Below are positions 22,692 to 34,271 of a stretch of DNA of 64,000 nt, one piece after another. Position numbers and translations under genes: made by a program. Source of the DNA: Platycnemis pennipes (Eukaryota > Arthropoda > Insecta > Odonata > Platycnemididae); assembly GCA_933228895.1 (NCBI GenBank), contig OW121854.1, positions 52,618,609 to 52,682,608 on the forward strand, written 5' to 3'. The number at the start of each line of letters is the position of its first letter. Position 1 is the first letter of the stretch. Under the pieces are notes generated by a model, which saw only the letters and a program-made list of their open reading frames with translations, ran no database searches and was not told where the DNA came from.

Positions 22692-23297
22692 ATATCTATA
22701 CCTATATCTACATAATACCCTGTAAGCCACCATAAAGGCGTTTGGCAGGGGTGAATTCTCACCAAACAGGACATACAGATCATGCATAAAATGGAATTGA
22801 TATTAATATATTTGTCTTAACTTTAATATTTAAAAAGATAAAAATAGCAAAGTAAGCATGCAAAAACATGCTGTTAGTTGGGTTACCTTCAAGTCCTTAT
22901 ACCAACATTCAACTACTTATGCTATGGATTTATTCACTCGTATTGGACATATTTACCATTATTCATATCCCTAATTGTACGAGGCAAAGAGGGCATTTTG
23001 AATATATCAGTTCGGCAATCAATTTCTCTAATTTTGTAATCATGGTCCAGCGTACCATAGTAAGTTGGGGCTCGCAAAATATTTTTAACTTCATCACTGA
23101 AAACATTATTGGAATTTACCTATTTGAAAGATTAAGTATAAATTTCAACCTTCGATCTGACAATGATTCCCATTTTAATTCATGCAATAGACTGGTTACG
23201 CTAGTATGGTTATCGTATCGTCCCTTTACAAATCTTGCCGGTCTTCGCTGCACACGTTCAAGTCATTATTTAGACCGATTTCGTTGGGATCCCATAT
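22692..23297 (-). mobile_element. LINE family A 3' portion, minus strand
   Basis: Begins at the plus-strand left with the reverse-complement tail (ATATCTACATAATACCCTG, CCACCATAAAGG..., GGCAGGGGTG) and runs through the UTR into C-terminal coding. The minus-strand frame reads VQRRPARFVKGRYDNHTSVT, LLHELKWESLSDRRLKFILN, LTMVRWTMITKLEKLIAELI. It is uninterrupted over the stretches where the 14038-15483 copy carries insertions, so it serves as the empty-site reference. Truncated at the WDPNEI motif near 23297. The plus-strand ORF 22868-23299 is an antisense shadow. Confidence 0.85.
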
Positions 23298-26200
23298 AAT
23301 GGCAGAAAATTGTGCGATTGTGCGCTATTATAACGTGTCAAGTAATTCAGAAGACGGAAATCATTCAGTTGACTCGTTACTGACAGAGCGGTAAAATTTT
23401 TCTATGAGCAAATATCAGATTCCGGATATGTTTAGGATTGACATTTAATTACTTATGAATTTAATGGGAATGATATTTGGACTGGTATTAAATTCCATTG
23501 CTCATTCAGTCGTTTTATTTTTAGATAAAAACTATGTAATTTTTTTCGTTATAGTAAACACTATGTTTATCAGTTTGCCTATTTATGTGTCGTAAAACTC
23601 TAAAATGTCAGCAGAGGTCAGGTTATAATGCAGTATTAGCAACCGAATTCATTTTGAATTGCCCCTCGTGCGACATCTGCTATCACATCATTGCACAGTT
23701 TAAAATTAATGATGCCTTCACTTTAACTCGTTATAATGTCCTCTGTTATGATCCCCTGCCAAACAACTGTGGGGATCTGCCAGATGCACCACAGATATAA
23801 ATGTACTATTCAGCTTTTTCTTTTGCTGCTGAATTTCACTATATATACATCGTTAACATACGTGAATAAATGATAGAATTCATATTTTCAAATTGATATT
23901 TGATTAAACTAGTGGAAGAAACGTGACGCATTCCCTTTTTTATCCTATTATTACCTCTTGAAGTGAGGGATCCCTCCTTCTCTTACCTGCAGACTTATTT
24001 CAAGAACCTTGTCAGGCATATTCAAGACGCCACCTTTACATGACAGAGAGTTATATGGGAGTGACGAAAAAAATACAATGATGGCATCTAAATATTCATA
24101 TCCTGGAAGGAGTTGATATGCTGAAGGGAAAATGCAGAGCAAACTGTGCTCGATGTAGCCGAGTGACAGAATATGTGTGGAACGCGCTAAAGTGAAACGC
24201 GTCTTGCGGACCTGTGTGACAAATAGCATCCGATCAGTATCTTTCGTCGTGTATGTGACAAAAGCCCACCGGTTTTTTTTCTCTTTCCATCTCTCTTCCT
24301 GTGATGAGTGGGGGCTCTCGTGAATGTTATTTGAATTCAGCATAAGCCAAAGTAGCGACGCGAATAAATGCTGCGTATCTCTGTTTTTTGTTTCAAACGG
24401 GACGTTTTAATTCAAGTCTAAAACGGAAATTAGTGACACTGAGATTAGTATTTTTGTGTATGTGCAAACCCTCGTTTATTTTATTCATAGCACCTTAATG
24501 GAGGAGTACTTTAGAAATGAATATGCTTGAATAAAGTTTTTATTTCAGAATCTAAAATCAGTCCCATGACCGTAGCCCTAAACACTTGATTCAAAATGTG
24601 CATGTATATACATTATATATTATATTATGTGCATGTATATACATGTTACCAATTTCTATCTAAGCTCTTATGTTTATGAATTAATGATATTAAATTTCCA
24701 TATAGATATATTACTATGATTTCAATTCCCGCTCAATGATATATTGACTAGTGCATTCCATGAGATTTTTTAACAGTTTATTTCAAATTTGGTTTGAGTA
24801 ATTATTTATGAAATTTCATGTATCGCACACTGATAAATATGTTTCATTATTTGACTATGATTTATGTTCACTTGTTTGCTGTAAATGGTTCTTTACCTTG
24901 AATTAATTATGTGAATATTTGTCGTGTAAAAGAGTCATATGGACCTCATGTTTATTTTGTAATGTTCATCACCCACAGTTTGTTGCGCATAAACTTAAAG
25001 CATCCGTTATGTCGTAAGGATGCTTGAAAGGTATAAATGCTCTAGTTTTACAAAGGTTTAGGGATTTCCGGATAATCAGGAACACAAAATTTTCTCCAGA
25101 GCTCTTTGATCATTTGATTGCAATGCTGGTCCTTGTCAACGTTAATGGTTGCTAGGAGTAAATCCGTTTTCTTTTTTTTTCGATTCCAAGCTGACAGCAA
25201 ACTTTTGACCGTTGCGCGACCCTCAGCCCTTAATCCATTGAACACTAGCCGGTCATTAGTCTGCTTTGTCTCTACTTTCTTTCGTTCCTGCTGGTTCTTG
25301 CTCATAAATCTTTTATAGATTTAACGAAGGGAACCAGGCAGACACAAAGTTGACCCTTAGCGAAAAGGAAAACTCCGAGAGGAGGATCCTCGAGGCATTT
25401 TTGGTCTTTATATTAATTCATGTGTGTGTAATTCTCATGGTGGCTCTCTACTTTTCAAAAATCTTGACTAGATTTACTGGACTAGACTGTGATATACTTC
25501 CTAATCCTCTGTACAGATTTAATCTGAGTTTTTCCATCCTTCGATGTTTTACTTGTTGTTTATTTTCTTACGTGTTTTAAGAGCGTCGCATTGTTTAGAG
25601 CTTTAGTAAGGTCGTGAAGCCGTCACAATTAGGGTTTAAAATAGCAACTAAGGCTTCTAACTTGTGCGATAATATATATTGCTGAATTTCCTAGAACGAA
25701 AATGTAAATGCTCCTTGCTTCTAGTTCTCAACTTCGTAATTTCATGTCTTCGAAATTTCCGAATCCATTAGAAAGAACAGACAACATGTGAAACTCATTT
25801 TATTTGCCTGTGAACGTATATCTGTAGCGTTTCTTAATTCAGTTTCCACTTATTTGTTTAAACATTAGCTTCAGTGATTGTGATTGTCAAATTGCGTTTA
25901 AACATTCACTTCAATTCACCTGCCCCTGTTGCAAGTTTATTTGCAAGTATTTTGCACAGTTGATGATTACAAACCTGATGTTCGTTGAGCATCAAAACAA
26001 GGGTACAAAATTCATTTTGGTTCCAAAATATGCACAGATGCAAAGTATAGATAAACACCCAGGGGAAAGCAATGCATTTTGTTTTCTAATCGTATTTTGT
26101 CTTCAGTATTTATTACGTATAATTCTCGACTGGTGTGGTTGTAGCTGGAATATTCATAAAATGTTTACAACCTGTAGGCTGATTTGCTGGAAAGCACATC

Positions 26201-26358
26201 AGAGGAAAATCATAGGGGGCTGAATAAAATAGCACGTATTTTTCTCCATTCATAACGAATAACTTAACATTTCAGAATTGAAACAGTTATTTAATTTAAT
26301 ATTTTATCGTATGCTTTTGGAAATAATATAATTATCCCGCATACCGTTAAAAATCTTT
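23298..26358. other. No recognised gene
   Basis: AT-rich. The largest ORF is 130 codons on the minus strand (23951-24343). A Lys-rich 85-codon minus ORF lies at 25048-25305 and an 87-codon plus ORF at 25960-26223. None has a motif I recognise, and none shows supporting structure. Confidence 0.45.
24596..24644. repeat. 18-bp perfect direct repeat
   Basis: ATGTGCATGTATATACAT occurs at 24596-24613 and 24627-24644, separated by 13 AT-only bases. Each unit contains the near-palindrome CATGTATATACATG. Probably a small tandem slip in AT-rich DNA. Confidence 0.85.
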
Positions 26359-26428
26359 TTGGTGATCTTCACCCCCTACCACACACCCTCGCAGTGGCTT
26401 GCAGGGTTTCGCGTGGATGTAGATGTAA
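26359..26428 (+). mobile_element. LINE family A 3' end (tail only)
   Basis: GGTGATCTTCACCCCCTACC followed by ACACACCCTCGCAGTGGCTTGCAGGG and a GTGGATGTAGATGTA tail. Severely 5'-truncated. The next family A copy begins about three bases downstream. Confidence 0.8.
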
Positions 26429-26431
26429 AGA

Positions 26432-26660
26432 GCATAATGATAGAGTAGCAACGGGATAGGTAGATGAAATAATGTTTAAGTATTCTTTGCTGGTAGCTCC
26501 CAATTACATGGTAAGAATTGAATGCATATTATCTCTTAGTTGCATGACCGCAAGGCTTGGTAGCTCGTAGTGCATGCAAACGGTGCATATTTGGTGATCT
26601 TCACACCCTGCCACACATCCTCGTGGTGGCTCGCAGGGTATTACGCAAATGTAGATGTTG
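26432..26660 (+). mobile_element. LINE family A 3' UTR and tail
   Basis: Starts with CATAATGATAGAGTAGCAAC, matching the UTR of the 29771 copy (CATAATAGGCAGCATAGG...). It runs to TTGGTGATCTTCACACCCTG, the terminal hairpin GTGGTGGCTCGCAGGG and a CAAATGTAGATGTTG tail. Lies tail-to-head behind the 26359 copy in the same orientation, so one probably inserted into the other's tail. Confidence 0.8.
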
Positions 26661-27429
26661 AATTGTCCTCACAGATGACTCAGTTTTTTCCCAGTATAAG
26701 GAAACTAGTACCTTCTGATATTTTTATACAGCGTAATACGTAGGCTGCAATTCCTAGCCAGGATTCAGAAGTGTTGCAAGATGTGAATTGTGGCTGGTTC
26801 ATGCAAGACTAGCGTGTTTTCATCATTAAGTCGACTACGTTTTTTTCGCACCTAAAGGCAGAGGATGATAATGATTCGCCTGGATGTTGATAGTTTAAAT
26901 TCTGCCATGTACCTTAGAGGTGACTCGCAGACTCGCAGCATTGCAAACCAATCATTTAAAAGTTTAAAAGCGGAGAAGAGTTTTAAAACATGAAAGCATA
27001 TGTTAAGCAGCAAAAAATTACAATACACGTGAAGAAATGCCGTATTGAAACATTTTATGTGAATTTCAACATTTGGTCAGTGTATTCATCTCAGTAAATA
27101 ACTAGGCAATCAAACTTTGCAGCCCCCTAATATTGTCCTTTGTCTAATTTATCTCCACATTAATCTAACAATAAGACAAGTTTACTTTTCTTTGAGTTAC
27201 TTGGTTAATTGCGATAGAAAATACTATGGTTAGCCTCGGTCTTCTTAAGAGCAGAAACTCTCTATCACGGGATTAGATTTGGTGCAAGCTTGAGTTGTTA
27301 ACGCGAGTCAGTCAACTATCTTGTTTTCCAGAGAGTTCAGGTTACACGCAAGACAGCTGGCACTGGCAAATTCCGCCGATCGTGCTTTCGTAAATGCACT
27401 TACGAGTTTTAAGCTTCGAGCACTCTGGA
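26661..27429. other. No recognised feature
   Basis: AT-rich spacer without ORFs of note or repeats that I could identify. Confidence 0.45.
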
Positions 27430-28080
27430 GAGAGAAAAAAAACAAATGAAAGCAACCCCGATTCCCGTCTTTTGTTCACCTCCAGACTTTTCCTGCGTCC
27501 ACGTCTCCCTCACCCTTCTAATTCCTCTTCAAGTTGGACGTGGCTTTCCTCCACTCCTCCCCTTTCCTAGGCATGCACTATTGTCCCACGTCATTTCCTT
27601 CTTCTCCCTTCCCCTCCCTAGTGTTCATTCGCCCCTCAATGTCCTACCTCGCCCTTCTCCCCCCACCTCCCCCGTGACAGAAGTACCAGTGTGCCCCTCC
27701 TCCCACTCTACGTGCGCTCGCGCTGTGCTCCTACGCCCGGTGAACCGGAATGAATAGCTGCCGCGAAATGACGTCAGGAGCGGAGCAAAACAGCATTCGA
27801 ATGCGCTTATATGCGGCGAGATGCGCGGGTAGAAAAGACCGAGAGTGCAATAAAAAAAAATTGAGCCCGAAAGGCTCGCGGTTATTTATTCATTTTTTTT
27901 GCATTTTGCGTTCAGAAAGGAGTTTTTACCCTCGTTTGGTCATGTGCCTGGGAGTGCACGTGTTTGTACAATTGTGTGCGTGGAGGAAAAAAAAAGACGG
28001 TCAAAACATGGTCTCGGGGGATGTGGGGCGGGGTCATCGTGGCCCCCCGAAAGCTGAAAGGGCGTAGATTACAGCGGAAG
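27430..28080. other. Pyrimidine-rich island running into a CpG-rich block
   Basis: The first half (27460-27720) is C+T-rich on the plus strand; from 27720 to about 28080 it becomes CpG-rich and mixed. ORFs 27446-27757, 27750-28067 and 27964-28218 overlap in different frames without recognisable domains. The CpG-rich part contains a full palindromic TGACGTCA. It could be a promoter-like region, but no downstream gene is visible. Confidence 0.4.
27769..27776. promoter_or_regulatory. Palindromic CRE-like site TGACGTCA
   Basis: An exact match to the 8-bp cAMP-response element consensus bound by CREB/ATF bZIP proteins, inside a CpG-rich block. Another TGACGTCA occurs at 48418-48425 in AT-rich DNA, so a chance match is quite possible. 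Functional use is not shown by the sequence. Confidence 0.2.
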
Positions 28081-29770
28081 GTCCATCAGAGCGCGCATTG
28101 TAATGCTGATGTGTTTAGCTTGAGGATTTTACTGCCTGCCAATGGGCACGGAGTGGTTAAAATCGTTTTGCTTCGTACTCAATGCAATTTTTACCGTGTA
28201 TGTGAGGAACAGAATTGAGTGATCTGCGTAAAAAGTCCCCATATTTTCTTTTCTTCCCATAGTCGCATTACATTTCGTTGTTACTGCGGTACCTGGTGGT
28301 TGAGAATGTATTTTTGCGCAGTATGTATTTCAATAATTCATGATATTGTTACTCGGCATCAATGGAGGTTTTGGATCTATTTTGCTCATCAGGAAGGGTG
28401 AATTGCTAATGCTATATTCAAAAATGTATATACATATATTATAGGGGTTGGTGTAACTCTCACAGTTTAAAACTCATCTGCCATATCATATAGCTTAAAA
28501 TTCAATTGCTACACAATAACGACGTTTTGCGGTGCATATGTATGAGAAATTTTTCATGGGCACAAAGTCTTTTTTCTTTATTATATTTTATGAAGGAGAC
28601 AATTAAGTTGAAATAATTTAATGTTATGCTAAATATTCGATTTTTATTGCAATAAAGTCAAAATTCATTGAATATAATTTCTATTTGCGATCGTTTATCC
28701 CAATAAATTCTTGTTCTTTTCCTCAGGATAACAGTTTCTGTTGTTTTTCTTGGTGCTTGCTCGATACGAAAAGTTTTTGTTTGTGGAACTTGAAGTTTTC
28801 AACTTCTTTTCCAATGAAGCTATGGCCAAAGTCCCACGTGAGTACCTACGCTTTGGAATTCAATTGAATCAGTTTTCCAAAAGTTTTGATTTCTCTTCTC
28901 CGTACCTTCCCTTCCTAAAACCTTCTCTCTACCTAAGCTCTATTTGGACACCTTGTTTGGATTTTCGATACAGATTCGTAATATTATTTCATTTCATTTT
29001 ATATAAGAGTTTACTCAAAAATTCGCTTCGTATGAATTTCGGGCCCAGGTGAACGTCTAAAAAATTTTGCCTATAAATTATTATTTCTTATGCTATAGTG
29101 TTCTTACCATCAGAAATGTTTCGTGATTGAAATCTAATTATGTATTTCTCAAATAAGGGTGATTCCTTACTTACGCTCTTTCCCCAAAAAATCAGTATTA
29201 ATCCTACCTTCAATTCCAATCTAAATAAATATCGCGGATTTTGTTATGTGGTGTTCTGAATTCCCCGAGCTCAATTTCTTACAATCGTCTGCCAATTGTA
29301 CGTCCTCCCAGTTTTTCTTCAGAAACGTGTAACTAATCTTTCAGCTCCTGTTCTGTTTTCATTTCCCGTCATTTTTAACAATCGTACTTTCATTCTCTCA
29401 ATAAACCATCATCGATATTTAGCCATGTTTAAGGAGAAAATTTTATTTATATCAGTGTGACTAGGTGAAATGGAATTGAACGAGGTTTTTAAGGAAAATA
29501 TATGTTTCCAAGTAAAAAGATGTTTCAAAACAATACAATGTGAATTGTTCCCACTCTTATTATTCTTTGTCTTGAGTATGTCATCTTTAATAATACGTTT
29601 GGAGATTCTGCGATCTGTTGGTAGCTGACTTGACAACTGCCGAGCAGTTGTCAAATTTCAACGCAATGTTTTAAGAAACACATTACAGAAAATATTACAG
29701 AAATTTAAATCAAATAGATAAACTGAATACGGTAGGCATATATTAAAAACAACAGCGAAATATGCTAGAT
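28081..29770. other. No recognised feature
   Basis: AT-rich DNA with short unrecognised ORFs (for example 28741-29052, 103 codons). Nothing else seen. Confidence 0.45.
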
Positions 29771-30086
29771 TTGACCAGATGAATAAGATTAGATTTAAAA
29801 TTTCATTTGTCCCCCGTACAATATGAGAACATAATAGGCAGCATAGGAATGGGATAGATAGGGGGAATATTTTTGATTAGTCTGTCCATGATCCATGTAT
29901 TAACAACCAATCCCTTACTTACTATGTAGATATTAACATTCTAGTTGCTAGAGACCCTATTATGTAGTAGGTTTCCATTTAGTAGCATATTTTCATGTCA
30001 ATAGAGCATGCTTGATGATATTCAACCCCTGCCACACACCCTCGCGGTGGCTTGCAGGGTATCGCGTAAATGCAGATGCAGATGAA
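29771..30086 (+). mobile_element. LINE family A 3' UTR and tail
   Basis: GATGAATAAGATTAGATTTA...ATTTCATTTGTCCCCCGTAC matches the KIR...MSFVPRT coding end of the 21790 copy. It continues through the UTR to the terminal hairpin (CCTGCCACACACCCTCG, then CGGTGGCTTGCAGGG) and a tail of GCAGAT units (GTAAATGCAGATGCAGATG). 5'-truncated. Confidence 0.82.
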
Positions 30087-30519
30087 GAAACTGCGTAGAC
30101 TTGTGCTGCTTTGGAAATTACGCGTACTTCTATTGCATGCTAAAAACAAAATACAGGCAAACACAGGCATTTCTTTGACGCTACATCTTGCAAACCTAGT
30201 TTTTAAAGGATGTCAGTTTCAATAGTGAATTCGAGAATAGGTCATCATAAATTAAACTGTTTACCCAGAATTCTTTTTTAGAATTTTTAATTTCGTATGC
30301 AATAGCCCATTTAATCCGACTGCACGACAAGCATTTTTCCTTACTTTTCCTAGCCCAGTGGCAATGCCACGAGAGCAAAAGCACTAGTAAAGATGACTAA
30401 TATTATGGAATATGGAGAGAATTGAACATGCGTGTTCCAACTCGCCTACGAGCGTCATCTAGATGAACGCTTACCGCCCATCATGAGATGCTGAAGGCTT
30501 TTGTACCATTCTCAATGAC
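30087..30519. other. No recognised feature
   Basis: Short AT-rich spacer between a LINE-A tail and a CpG-rich patch. No motif recognised. Confidence 0.4.
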
Positions 30520-30980
30520 TGGTCACTGCGTGTGCCAGGTAACGGCGAGACTGCGTTTAGCAATCGAAGCAAGTTCGGAATTTCTGAATGGTTGTCGTCG
30601 ATCGAGAGCAGGTTTTTTGTATTTATTTCCGTGCCCGCATCGCGTAGCTTCCGCGCGGAGTTTGAAGTGGAGGCTTGGTTGACGTGCTCCGCACCCGATA
30701 ATCCAGGACTGACCCACATATAGCGCGGAATCCGAGGCGTCGCCGGCCCACGCGATACCCGATCCCTCTCACACCACGTTGCCACGGGGAACGCATTCGA
30801 TATTTTAACGAACAAAAGAAAATTCCAGTGTCCAATGTGGATATTTTTTGTTTTCCTTTACTATGATTTATCACTACCCTGGGATTTTGCTGCGTGCGTA
30901 TTTCGAACTCCGTAGCCGTGCCCGGCTTTAGCCGAAGAGATGGTGCGACGTTTGCGGAACGATGAGGCGTTGGAGATTTT
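30520..30980. other. CpG-rich patch
   Basis: A local rise in GC and CpG (GCGCGGAG, GGCGTCGCCGGCCCACGCG and similar) with overlapping ORFs on both strands (30471-30815 minus, 30523-30717 minus, 30532-30723 plus, 30623-30874 minus). Protein sequences in all frames are unrecognised. It could be a regulatory CpG island or a repeat fragment. Confidence 0.4.
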
Positions 30981-33900
30981 TGAGAGGAGGTAAAAGTAAA
31001 TGGAATTTAGGTAGGAAAATGCTCGGCTACCGGTCGACCGATCTTGGGAAGGCAAAATGAGTGGAAGCTTGTGTTATAAATATGTTTCTAATTCCCGTGC
31101 AGAATATAATGCTAAGTATTAGCTCATACTTACCTCAGGAGCTATGGTCGTAGTGATCTTTCAGAAAATTGTCCCTTTAGTTTTATTTTTGTGCAATGCA
31201 ATACGCTGGATTCTCAAGGATCGAGTAGGCGTGCTAATTCAAGTACTCGGTTCACATCTAGAGAAGAGTAAAAAGGAGAATGATGTCTTTAACATCAATC
31301 AAGTGCTTTGGTGAAACATCGATGATAGAAATAGTCACCCTGTACTAAAACCTCTTTTGTTATATCACGGTTAGTTGTAATTTTGCTTGATGATTGTTGT
31401 GTTATTTCCATGCAAAGATGCTAAGTGTGGTTTTACAATCACTTGAATATCTATTCCAAAGGCTTCAGTCGATTTTTGGCATGGCGCTGTATTCCACAAA
31501 TATTTTCCTTGGTCCTGGAGATGCTTAATATCCAAAGTATTTCATCCACTTCACACGGAAAACATACCCTATTTGTAAAGACATAATGAATTTAACGGTA
31601 AAAATCGTTCACTAGTGTTTCCTTATTATAAAATTAAAGAAACAATATCTTTGATCTGCATCGATGAATTTTGGCATGCCACCTCGAGGGCGTGTTAAAT
31701 AGGATAATTGACCACAAAATATACACTACTTTTATGTACCAATAGGTTCCAAAACCAATAGGTTATGTTGCAATAGGTAGGCAGAATGTGCTCTATTAAA
31801 TAGATTTTATTTGTGTACCTATAAGAAACGTTCAACTGATAATTGGTATCCTTTATTCTTATCAATTTGCGTGTTGCTCTAGCTTTATCTGTAATTGATC
31901 TAATGCATAGAAAAATGGTTTTTATGTAAAATTATGATATTTAGTTCTCGTTTTCTAGAAGCTCAGTCATTTTCACTTTTTACAAGTTTAATTGGTAATT
32001 TCTTCTTTTCCAAATATTACACGCTAAGTTCTTTCTTGCTCTGGCTTGACTATTCCTCATTTCCACCATGTCTTTAATTTTTCATGGCTAACCTATTCTC
32101 TACAACCATTTTCTCTACGTTTTTCTCTCTCTGGCAATATTTTCCAGCCTTGCTCTAGATCTCCACGCTGCTGAATGAAAGGCACTAACTTCCACAATTA
32201 TCTCCTCAAAATATCGTGAATAGTTCCGCAGCTCCGTGCTGATACTGCTCTCTCTACGCTTTTTCGGCTCCAAAAATCTATAAAAAGATATAGCGTGCCG
32301 GAATTACATCAATGCATACCATTATTTGCGCTCACTTGCGTAAATAATTCCCGTTGCTCTGATTACTCCCGGTCAATGGCCGTGGATTCTGCAGCCAGGC
32401 TCCACCAATCTCGTTTCCTGCACGTTTGTGCGAAATAATCGCCCGGAATTTTTTTCCTTGGGTTAGTTTCTTTTATTTCACTCCTTGCTCAGAAATTCAT
32501 CATAAACACTTGACTTGGCTGTTGATTTTTCCCGGTCTCTCGTTTGTGTGCCTCGTTTGTTTCCTTATTTTATCTGCTTTAAATGTTCTATTCCTGGAGT
32601 GAAGTTGAGGACGATTCCAGGTCTTTCTTTTAAACCTACAGCGTTTATGATTCATAGTATTATGGCCTTCATTATTCTAAGCCGGAAAATTTAAAGAAAA
32701 AAATGTTTTGAGAGTACGATCACTGCATAGTTTTCATTCTTTTAAACCTGAAATATGGGTAAATTCCTCATTTATACTACATCATCACTCCGCATTCATG
32801 CCTAAAAAGCAGCTATATTGATGGAAAGTAAATTACACAAAGCTATACTTCAAATACTGTGAACAGACAGTTTTGTAAACAACGATGTTCACCTATCAAT
32901 GGGAGAAATTCGACCTTAAATCTTGAGAACTTTAGGATCTGAATCGCCATGAAACTAAGTGGAGGTGTCGTTTTCGGTCAATCTCTTTGTTATGAAGGGA
33001 ACCTAAAATATAGTGTTTAAATATAAGGTGGGGGAATGCTGAAAGTAATATCCAGGCCTATATACATTAGGCAAGTAATGCAAGACTTGCCGTGCAAATT
33101 ATACAAGAAAATAAGAGAAAGGAACAAGAAATAATCGTGCAGAGAATGGCTGTACACCCTCAATTCTAAGATTGGCAACAAAATAAGAAGACACTTCAAG
33201 TTCTCTCCATCAGCATTTATAAATCTCGTTTTTTTATTACATATCCATTTTTATTGCGAAGATAAAGCACATCTTTATGTGGAATTATTACTCTAATGTA
33301 TTAATAAATGAAAAAACGTAGTGAACTCCACAGTGAATGTGGAGTTCACTACGTTTTTTCATTTATCCATAATGGAAAACTTCCACCACATCTCGTCGGA
33401 ACTCGTTTCCTCTATTCTAATGTATTAAATAAAACTGTAAGTATTACACTCAGCATTTTGATCAATTATGTCTTCGTTAGTTTTCTGCTAAGTGTTTACT
33501 TTTTTAGGTGCTCTTCTAACGTAGTCAACATATCTGCAAATTTCTCCTGACGTTATGTCGTTATTTAGTTAAATTTATTCTTAAAAACTTGTGAATTAAT
33601 ACTGTAATACATGTATCTTAAAACACTGCAACTTCTAAACTTTGTTTGAGTGCACTTAGTAAGTACCAATTCTACTTACCAGGGTTATCTTTGACCTTGT
33701 CACATACTTTTCTTGAGTAACACATTTATCTGCGGTTTTCTGGGCCTCTGTATATGTACGTCTATTTGTCAGAGGTAGCCATGTGAGAGACGTTTCCTCC
33801 TACTTTGCATGCTCTCAGGAAAGAGAACTCTCGGACCGACGGATAATTTTGCTTAATTTGTCTCTTATATATGTCTTGAAGATGTAGTGTGGGGTAAGAA

Positions 33901-34263
33901 ATATCTTTGCAGTTCAATCCCCACATTTTAGGATTTGAAATTTTCAAGCAAACTTTGTCTTACAAAAACCCTTTTAGCATTGTCTGCGTCCAATCCCGTT
34001 TTGTAGCCCAATGGAGCTGCGTACGGTGAAATAAAAATGATCTAATAGCGCGCAACTTTAACTTGAGTTTATTTTTGATTCAATAATATTAAACTGACTA
34101 AATATATTAAAAGTACCTATGTTTAACTTTAGCTGCGATAATGTCATATATTGTTTATTTTAGTTTGAGAAACACTGTCCCTCTCATATTGTTCCCGATG
34201 ATTAGTTAATGTTTTTAAGACGATTGAAAATTAGCTTTGAAAAACCCTGACGGTGAATATCAA
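30981..34263. other. No recognised gene
   Basis: AT-rich, with short ORFs only. The one striking structure is the perfect hairpin at 33304-33366. A GC-richer stretch around 32330-32460 has no ORF of note. Confidence 0.45.
33304..33366. repeat. Perfect 29-bp hairpin with 5-nt loop
   Basis: The left arm 33304-33332 (ATAAATGAAAAAACGTAGTG then AACTCCACA) is followed by loop GTGAA and an exact 29-bp reverse complement (33338-33366). No mismatch is present, while the surroundings are not palindromic. A short stem of this kind can arise by a template-switch (snap-back) mutation or represent an RNA hairpin. The 80-codon ORF at 33308-33550 starts inside it and is not called. Confidence 0.95.
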
Positions 34264-34271
34264 CTAATATG

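Noticed and set aside
22868..23299. 143-codon plus-strand ORF
   Set aside because: Antisense to LINE-A C-terminal coding, which reads convincingly on the minus strand.
23951..24343. 130-codon minus-strand ORF
   Set aside because: Not recognised, no supporting neighbours, splice context or domain. It could be a real exon but there is no positive evidence.
24596..24644. CRISPR-like repeat-spacer unit
   Set aside because: Only two copies with an AT-only spacer in eukaryotic AT-rich DNA; a simple local duplication.
25048..25305. 85-codon Lys-rich minus-strand ORF
   Set aside because: Looks protein-like in composition but matches no family I know; too short for confidence.
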